Shown here: piece after piece, positions 55,659 through 64,000 of the stretch
Layout: each line of letters starts with the position of its first letter
How positions within the stretch are numbered: the first letter of the stretch is position 1
NCBI RefSeq assembly: GCF_024868665.1
Contig: NC_079913.1
Coordinates: forward strand, 9,366,879 to 9,430,878
Source: Triplophysa rosa
Lineage: Eukaryota; Chordata; Actinopteri; Cypriniformes; Nemacheilidae
Direction of reading: 5' to 3'
Length of the DNA: 64,000 nt
Translations under genes and position numbers: made by a program
The notes under the pieces: generated by a model
Told to the model about the DNA's origin: nothing
Database searches by the model: none
Seen by the model: only the letters and a program-made list of their open reading frames with translations

Positions 55659-57118
55659 TCTACACTTTAACATTTAACTCCAACATCCAGTAAGAAAAAC
55701 TATCCAAATACCTCAAATATGCAAAAAAAAAAATTTGTTAATAATTTTTGTTAATAATTATTGAATTGTATTATAAAAAATATATAATATAACACCACTT
55801 AGCAGCAACACACATACTGACATTATGCTTTCTGTAGCTAATCTGTTGCTCTTGTACATCTACACTTTAATTTCTAGATTCTTAGAGAACAAGATGTATA
55901 CAAAAATAATCACACACATCTTCAGACAGAAGTAGAAACTGGGGATTAGTCCTGCTAAACTAATTAAATGTCTAATTCTAGCAATAGTTAAATAATAAAT
56001 GCAAACTACTTAAAAAAAAAAAAACTCCATTCAAAACATCCAGCCCATTCACCGTCTGTGTATTATAAAGAGGCTTGCCTGTTTCTGCATGAAAAGGAGA
56101 GCGAGAACAGCTCTCGTATTCCCCATTAAAACTGGCACATTTTGGTGGGCATTGACAATATCTCAGAACATCAGCCATTTAGCCTTTGAATCCTGCCACA
56201 TGGAGGAAGTGGTGTGAAACGTTGCAGGGTGGATCTGTCATCTCACCCTGCTGTTGCAAACATGTGTCATTCAGCCAAGTTAGTTTAGGGGGATCTGAAC
56301 TGTCTGTGTTGTCTTATTTTTGTTTATTACTTTCTGGTTTCAACAGCTGTTGGCTAGAATATGAGTAGTAATTACTGTAAATTCAACAAAGCATGAACGG
56401 CACATCATGCAACAAATTTACATCGTGTGAGTTTGAATCTTCATGTTACTTTCTCTAAACCAGAACAAAGAAGCCTCTGATTCCTATTAATCTTATTCAT
56501 CCTGGCAAAGGCTGATGGGAAATGGAGCCATGTTGGATTGATACAGAGGAAACTGCAATGGCTTGGCAGAGAGAGAAGTGAAATGCAACAGGAGCCATTT
56601 TGGCTCAAGTACTGTAAGTCTTTGATTATAGGTTGTTTGCAATCGCGTGGTTTTTATGATGCGCGAAGCGCAGCTGGAGGGCAGCAAGTGATTTTCCTCC
56701 ATAGGAATTCACTATCACAAACTCAAAGTACCTATGTTTAACGACCTGAACAACGACCACGTAAGCCCAAATTTCTGTCAAATCGTACTGGTAATAAACA
56801 CTAGCTTCCGTTAAAAGAACGGGCATTTATTATTAAATGGATAAAGTGAAAAAACTTGCGTTAAGCATTTCTTCCCCATTGACGTCTGTTATGAGGAAAC
56901 AGTTTAACGTACCAAAACAACAACAACGGAAACCCAAAATAAATACATTTGTTTATCACTGATATCACACATAAACATGATAACAGAAAAGTGCATGTTC
57001 TCAGTTTGTCACTCCCTTGAGCCATGTTATGTGGTTAAAATGAACTTCTATGAAGTACAATTTTAACGTGAGACTATTATTGTCCCTGGAATAAGTGCTT
57101 GTTCTTTTAACAATAGCT
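55659..57118. other. No gene recognised
   Basis: AT-rich sequence without recognised coding, RNA or repeat features; presumably intron or 5' flank of cacna2d1. Confidence 0.35.
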
Positions 57119-57120
57119 AC

Positions 57121-58346
57121 ACTGTAAAAAATTTCTGTAGTTTTTACAGCATTATTACTGTAAAATGATCAAATCCTTACTGTAGAACCTGTATGAAATG
57201 TGAATAAAGTGTCTGATTACATCTGATCAGTGTGCATATTTCTTTTACATGTGTTACAGCGGTGAGCCTTACAACCTGTCATAGTCTCGGTGCATGAACG
57301 TAATGGCCAATCAGAAGTTTAGATGAGTCGCCGCTTGCTTATAAAAACAACAGGTTGCAGATACGATGTAAGTCAGATTCATTTATTATAATGGTTTAAT
57401 GCAGTCAACTTCATTCATTATAACACGAGATTATAACTGCAGTCATTTACTTTTTCAGTTATGGGTTTTTAAGTTTTGTTTATTCCCAGTTTGAAAAAAA
57501 AAAGTTTTCTATGCTACTAAAAGAAACAATGTGAAGATGTATTAATGCAAAAAACAGCAATATCACCCATGAAATATTTGTCTATATACTCAATAAGAAT
57601 GAACTGTAAGAATGACATGCTAAACAATTTTTAACATATTCTATTATTTCACAATAATCATGATTAAAATATCAATAGTACTATTTAGATAATTTGTAAT
57701 ATTTCAGTCCACTGTAAAGAGTGCCTGTTTCTTATATTTATGGCATGTGATATGCTCCTCTAACTCAGTTTAAAGACAGCATCAGCCTTAAACTTTGTTT
57801 TTGTCTATTTTTATCGTTTATCTTTTCATAATGTATACACATGCATTTAAAATTACATTAATCTTTATTGAGTTGTGGTGTAAATACAGTTAAATACAGG
57901 TAGTCCGTGTAATAAGCCAGATGCAGCTTCTGCAGAATGAATATCACTGAATATAATGAGTCTATGTCTTTTGTCTTTTACTGCAAGGAAGAAGACTTCA
58001 GTCCAGGAGGATGACTCCAGTTCAGGAAAAACATACAGGACCAGAGTCAGTTACAAATAATGATTTTTTCAATGATATATTGTACAGATCTAACAATGTC
58101 GTTTTTTTATTATAAACAATGTATATTATATCATTTTAAATGATAAAGAACACAGCATTCTAATACTCTAATTGCAATTACAGAACTGTGATTATTACTG
58201 GATTATTACTGTAATAAAGAATTACAGTATTTAATAGTTACTGTGATTAAACCTACAGTCAGCATACTGTGGAATGTTTTACAGCAACTTACTTGCCAAT
58301 TGCTGCCAGCAAGTTGCTGTAAATTTCACAGTATTCTTTTTACAGT
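57121..58346. mobile_element. Long TA-flanked element with CACTGTAAAAA ends
   Basis: About 1.23 kb (borders good to a base or two) with inverted ends CACTGTAAAAA / TTTTTACAGTG flanked by TA. The interior has further TTACTGTAAA / TTTTACAG motifs, a CCAATCA box at 57306 and TATAAAAA at 57340, but no transposase frame. Confidence 0.6.
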
Positions 58347-58830
58347 GTAGTGTTTATAACAATTAAGGTTTAATAGAAATTTGTTTATACGTGGTCGTTG
58401 TTTCGGTACGTTAAGCTGTTTCATTTAAATGGACTTCTATGGGGGAGAAAAGCTTAAGGCAAGATTTATCACTTTATCCGTTTAATCAGGACTCGATATT
58501 TGCAGCTAGTGTTCATGACAAAGTTTGACAGAAATTTGAGCTCATCTGGTCGTTGTTTAGGTAAGTTAAACCTCGTTAAGCGTTTTAGAAAGTCATCCAG
58601 CTCGGCTCATCCCAACCACAGATTCAGGTTTACAAACCACTTTCATCTCCGTTTCTCAGTACATAATCAAATTTTCTCCCTTCATGAACATCAACTTTTG
58701 CTACACAATAAAAACACCTTTCATGGTTTCATCGATTTGAACAGTCAAAAACTACGCAAAACATAGGTATAGTGAATTCCTATGGCGAAAATCATTTCCT
58801 GCCCTCCATCAAGTGCCGTAACGTCATGTG

Positions 58831-59396
58831 CAGTGTTGGGTGTAACTAGTTACTAAGTAATTAGTTACTGTAATTTAATTACTTTCCCCTTGAAAAAGTA
58901 AAGTAAGGGATTACTCTTATTTTTACTTTTTTTAACGGAGATACATTCACTTTTTTGATATGTATATTTATTGTAAATTTGCTGACGTGAGCAACAAAAA
59001 TTTGTAATTTAATTACAGTTACTTCTGATGTAATTAAACTAAATACTTTGTGTAATATGTGTGTGCAATAGTGGAATTGACATCAAAATTCAGAGTCTAA
59101 CTTTAAAATCTGTGCTTTAATGTATAATTCTCACATTTGTAATAATTTGGTCAGTTAATAATACTACTTTATGTAGTTTAATATTATTTGATTGAATGAA
59201 TTAAATAAGCCCTTTCATGTCTATCCTTAAATCACTTAACTAATCAAGGTTGATGTAGGATATAGAAAGTAATTAGTAATAAGTAACTAAATACTTTTTG
59301 GAGAGAGTAATTTGTACAGTAATCTAATTACACTATTGAATATGTAATTAGTAACTAGTATTTAATTACTTTTTCAGAGTAACTTACCCAACACTG
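58831..59396. mobile_element. hAT-type MITE, GTAACTAGTTACT family, copy 2
   Basis: 566 bp with CAGTGTTGGG / CCCAACACTG ends and 8-bp flanks GTCATGTG (58823-58830) and ATCATGTG (59397-59404), 7 of 8 matching. Homologous to 3990-4469 along its length, with an ~80-bp extra internal segment at 58920-59000. Confidence 0.88.
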
Positions 59397-59658
59397 ATCA
59401 TGTGCAAACAAACTATTGGGGATGCACCTCCTGTTACCATTCCAAACCCAGCGTACAGAAACTGGATTCGGCTAATACAGCATACAGGAGGACAGCACGT
59501 AGCCAAGTGATCATATCCCACCACTCCATGCTTAACAACAGATGGTTCAAGTGTGTGTTTGAGCCAAGTTATGCTTAAATATTGGTGACCAAGGTTAGTA
59601 AAACCATGCTGTGGAAAGCAGTTAATGCTCCTCTTTAGTAAAAAAAATGCTTATTTAA

Positions 59659-60310
59659 AGGGAGAGTTCATCCAAATATGAAAATTCTTTCATTATTGAC
59701 TCAGCCTCATGTTATTACAAACATGTATGACTTAGGCCTAGTCCACACGTACACGGGTATTTTTATAAACAGAGTTTTTCCTTATTCGTAAAAAAAAAAA
59801 ACAGCGTCCACGACCACACCAAAACGCAAAAACACGCTATAAAGCGCTGTCAAAAGCATGCCAAACCAACAGGTGGCGATATAACCATAAAGCCGAGTTG
59901 GCCAATCAGAAGCCTGGAATCTGACGTCAAACAAAGGAGAGCGGCACGCATTCCAACGTCATATGCCAAATCTCTATAAAAATCTTTCTAAAAATCTTAA
60001 CCCTGGCCAGAGTTTTCAAAAAAGTTTTGTTTCAGTGACCGGGTACTGCGTTTGCATGTGGATAAACGGCCAAACAGCATAGAAAAAGCTGCGGTTTTGA
60101 AAATACCCGTGTTCGTGTGGACAGGGCCTTAGTTTGTCTGTAGAACTAAGATATTTGGAAGAACATTGGTAACCAAACAACATTGGACTCCATTGACTTC
60201 CATTGTATGGACACATAACCACGGAGACATTTCTCAAAATAGTTTCTGGTGTTCCACAGACATTTACAGACATGAGGGACATATTTTTTATTTGTGGGTG
60301 AATTTTGCCT
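59659..60310. mobile_element. TTAA-family MITE, interrupted by a nested element
   Basis: Starts after TTAA (59655-59658) with AGGGAGAGTTCATCCAAATA, is broken at 59732-60131 by another transposon, and resumes with GAACATTGGTAACC..CATTGTATGG to TTTGTGGGTGAATTTTGCC. Confidence 0.82.
59735..60128. mobile_element. Harbinger-like MITE nested in a TTAA element
   Basis: 394 bp with inverted ends GGCCTAGTCCACACG / CGTGTGGACAGGGCC, then ACACGGGTATTTT / AAAATACCCGTGT. It is flanked by TTA (59732-59734 and 60129-60131), the 3-bp target duplication typical of PIF/Harbinger. No ORF. Confidence 0.85.
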
Positions 60311-63300
60311 TTTACAAACTAAACGAAGTCTTAAATGTAAAAGTGCACAAACGATTTTTAAGATGATTGGAGAATTGGAGAAAACTCTAAAAATCACACA
60401 TGATTTTATTTAGAAGACATCTCTCAAACTATGCTCTCATATGCCAAAACACCACTCTGAGACCAAAAGTCTGAGTTTTCAATATAACCGTAAACATTTC
60501 TCACCATGTTTTAAAAAAAATGCACTATGAACATCGATTTTAGAGATCGAGAGATGTCCCACAGTACCTAAGGACAAATATGAGACAGTTAATAATTGAA
60601 TAAAACATAATGAGATCTCCACTTTGTATCCCGAGATATAAAAGAAAAACTGGTATTACAAATACATACAGCCATGCATATATTCTTATAGCAGCCTCTT
60701 GATTCTATCTTTGTCTTGTAAATAATTAAAAAGATAAATAACATAAAATATGTAAGAGTGCATTGATGGTTCCTAACGTCCTATTAACGTTCCCTGTGCA
60801 GGGTGTTTAAAGTGAACATATTCCTGATAAAGTCCCACAGTGGGTGGACAGCACTGTAATTATTCAGTTCTACATTGGTTCACATTAACTACTGCCAGCT
60901 CCCACACTAACTCTTCATCATGTCGTGTGATGTCAGGTTGGGAAGTTTGCAGGATCCTTCCATCATTTATTTCTTACACTGTTTGTTGTTCGAAAAGAAG
61001 ATTGCAAGCTCAGTTGACATTAGCAACATGCAACCAGCATCATGGCGACCAGCCGCTACTGATGCATCTGGTACCACAACTGCAACTAAATCTACCCTTT
61101 TCAGTTAAATGTCTCTCTTTCTATTTTCAATAAGGTTAGTTTTTAATATGCAGTACTGGCGACATCAGATCAGAGTGCTTATGGGTATTGTATATCTGAC
61201 GTCATACCCTTCCTCCGTCCTTGAATCTCTCAGTCTACCTTATACAATGAGCGACTAATTCCGAACATATCCCAAGGTGCACTTCACATTCCTACAGTCT
61301 AATCAGTCAGTCTAGACTTCTACTGAAATTGAGTAAGAATAAGACTCGTGTCGGAGTTGGGAGAATATCTTCATCATTTGTAAATATATCCTGCTATTTT
61401 GGGCTATTCCAAGGGAATATATCATCATTTTGTGAATCAGAGAGCAGGTGAATTAAAGAGAAGAAAGCTAGACATGATAAGAATGTGAATGAAACTATAA
61501 CCAGTAGGGTTTCAAAGGTGATGTATTGTATGGTGTATGTATAGTCTAGGTACTCCGGTGGGAGCAGTTAACTAAAACTGACCTTCCCGATCCATCAAGA
61601 GAAAAAGCTGAATAATTCATTGCTTAAACATCAAGGAGGAGTTACGTTAGGGCAGTGATATCAAACACCATCACTGGACCAAAATGAAAGAGAGGTCAGA
61701 TCAATACTTCGCACGCAAAATATATACAAGATACACATACATTACACTTTGTCATAGAAACATACTTTCAAAATGACATTGCATTAGATTTTACATTTTT
61801 AGACAAAGGTAACTTATAGGTTGTCACCTGGTTGTTGCCAAAGCATTGCTATGTGGTCACGAAGGTATTTTAAATTATATTATAGAATGTTACTATGTGG
61901 TTGCTAAGGTGTTACTAGCCAGGTTCGAATACAATCACAAACATGCTTAGTCCCTAGTTTCTATAGACCACTTCAGAAAACGCAAACGATGCTGGCCCAA
62001 CACTGGTCCAGACAGTTTTTAAACACTGCAAAAACAGACTACAGCCAACAGAACATTTATAACTGAATTAAAATGTTAAACGAATATCTTTAAGATTTAA
62101 TCATATATGTAAGATAAAAAAATGCTTCTGGACTTGTTTACATATTGCAAAGTGGTCTTTATATGCTTAGGTCTCACATTCAGTGCAAGTCAATGGGATT
62201 TTTCACTAATTTCATAAAAAAAGATTACTTAGAAAAGCAATACTATAACACTTTCTTCTCAATGATCTGTACGATTTGAGATGGGACATGCAGATTTAAT
62301 TCTAGAAATGGCAACAGGGATTTTTAGCAATATTGTTTTAGATGATCTGAAGTCTTCGGAGGCTGTTTACACAACTCTGTCAAACTAAACAGAAAAGTGT
62401 ATGCGTTTAACAGTTTACCTTGAAATTTACACTGCAACGGCATTTTGGGGGATTTTAAAGTGGAAGTTTTTGAAAATTATACCATTATCGTATTTGTGTA
62501 AACTACAAAAACTATGTGAAACCACTGTAATGCACAATACTGTGAATATTACACGTATTTTAACAAAGTGACATTGCCAACTACTGGTCTGGTGTGCATA
62601 ATGCACTGTATTTAATGGAATTACCGTATAATACATACACACACAAACTTTGTTTTAAAGCATAACTTGCTTCACAAACAGGCATCTTAGGCATGCTCCC
62701 AAAACAAAGGCTGTTCCCAAAGGAAGACAGCACAGAAGTTGGCCAAAAGTATATACTTCAGATAAGTAAGGCACTTCATCCCTCTGAGAATGCAAACCCA
62801 GAATTTAACGAAACAAGGTTATTGAAAAAAAAAACTGTGAAATGTCAAGTATGAATACACTCATACTGTACTGTGTGTCCAAAAATGATTAATCAAAATG
62901 TAGTCAAATCTAAAAAATCTTCTTTTATTGATTACATTTCTGTAATTTACATGCTTGTTAAAGTACGGCTCTGATTTTAATATCATAGTAGAATAGTAAA
63001 TCACAAATGATGTAACATTGTGGAGAGATTAATAAAGTCTGAACAAGAGAGAAGGGGGACACAAAAGAGTAACACAAGCAATTGAAGTTTTAGGCATCAA
63101 CGTGATTTAAACACTGCCTCCGTCAGCAGCCTGAAACATTCAATTTCCTGGTACATGGCATAACATCCTGATCGCACATCAAGCGACGTCTGTTAACTCA
63201 CACGGACACTGTAGACATGCTGACGGACAGATCCAAATCAAAGACACCCACTGATCAACTTAAGCAAGCTGTCAATCAATCAATCTAATCCAACCACAAT

Positions 63301-63935
63301 CACGTTTTGCCTCAAGATGACCCAGGCTCAGTTCAAACAGGTCTGAATACATATTGATTAGAATAAGACATAATGTGTGGTCATCCTGTGCAAGAACGAT
63401 GACTGGAATGTGATAACCGCCATAACGTCTTGTTTACCTCTTGCCAAAAAGCACAAAGATTAACAGCAACAGATTCACATCCCGTTATGCTTTTTATTGG
63501 GATATAGCTCATTTTGTTTCATCAATTAGGTAGTCTGTTGTGTAGGTGGCACTGTATAAAGGACATTCTAAACTGGTTTAGAAGAGGACAGTGACCAGGG
63601 TGGGCACTATGAGTGAAAGTAGAGACAGTTAGCCAAAAATACACACACACAAATGGACACAGAAGCAAAGAGCCATCCCCCCATTAGAGATCCGATGACC
63701 TAATAGCAGTTGTTTCCATCATATGAGGTGTGTTTGACCTGCGATGCTTCCATATCCATTAAAATAAGAGCACTTCATTCAGGCCAATTACACATGATAA
63801 GAAGAACCAGCAGAGGAAAGAAGGAAAATAGAGAGAGAGTTAAAGGTCAATACTGTTATTTAGCGTTGTCTGTCAGCGATGTGTTTAATGAGCTCCATAG
63901 AGACTGCCTTATACATCACCTGCACTTCACGGGCA
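60311..63935. other. No gene recognised
   Basis: Probably 5' intron or flank of cacna2d1. Dispersed GGTTGCTAAGG motifs at 61815-61920 are typical of fish genomes. No exon with credible splice borders and family homology was found on either strand. Confidence 0.35.
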
Positions 63936-63937
63936 AT

Positions 63938-64000
63938 GCTTACAGTACATTTATGCATCTGGCAGACGCTTTTATCCAAAGTGACTTACAGTGCATTTAA
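63938..64000 (+). repeat. Teleost dispersed repeat (GGCAGACGCTTTTATCCAAA)
   Basis: TTATGCATCTGGCAGACGCT followed by TTTATCCAAAGTGACTTACA is a very common fish interspersed motif; it continues beyond the window. A worn partial match (CATTTATGCATTTGGCAGGCG) is at 25934. Confidence 0.7.

Noticed and set aside
53370..64000. Search for the missing N-terminal exons of cacna2d1
   Set aside because: No minus-strand segment resembling WVDKMQ..YEKYQDLY or the NRSKAL stretch was seen; they are more likely outside the window.
1..64000. CRISPR array, operon or other bacterial feature
   Set aside because: The regular repeats are simple microsatellites or transposon arms, and the coding sequence is split into spliced exons, so this is an animal genome.

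Overview
The window looks like nuclear DNA of a cypriniform (carp/zebrafish-type) teleost. It is AT-rich, dense in short inverted-repeat transposons with target-site duplications, rich in (CA)n, (GA)n and (GAAA)n tracts, and has no long uninterrupted ORF. Coding sequence is found only as short exons with GT..AG borders. The organism call is an inference from repeat style and gene content.

The main gene runs on the minus strand from 53369 down to 18990. It encodes a voltage-gated calcium channel alpha-2/delta subunit and is closest to CACNA2D1 by remembered family sequence. I could chain 37 exons (2967 nt, 988 residues plus stop) with every intron phase matching. They include the VWA domain with MIDAS motif DVSGS, the RRR motif linked to gabapentin binding, the Cache-type segments, the alpha-2/delta cleavage region and a hydrophobic GPI-signal-like C-terminus. 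Two exons are microexons of 15 and 14 nt. The signal-peptide end (about 85-100 residues by comparison with the human protein) was not found and probably lies beyond base 64000.

About 17 kb downstream, also on the minus strand, 1851-1899 reads as a first coding exon with a signal-peptide start (MWIYQALLCILL...) and a perfect GTAAGT donor. HGF is the expected downstream neighbour of CACNA2D1 in vertebrates, so this is probably exon 1 of an hgf gene whose other exons lie left of base 1.

The rest is intron and intergenic DNA. It holds many mobile-element remnants: a palindromic TTAA-target family with at least ten copies, a second TTAA family (AGGGGTCATATG ends), two hAT-type families with 8-bp duplications, a Harbinger-like element with TTA duplications nested inside a TTAA element, TA-flanked Tc1/mariner-like elements, a GTGACCCTGG-ended family, a solo-LTR-like block, tRNA-derived SINE pieces and LINE tails. 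Several repeats sit within a few hundred bases of cacna2d1 exons.
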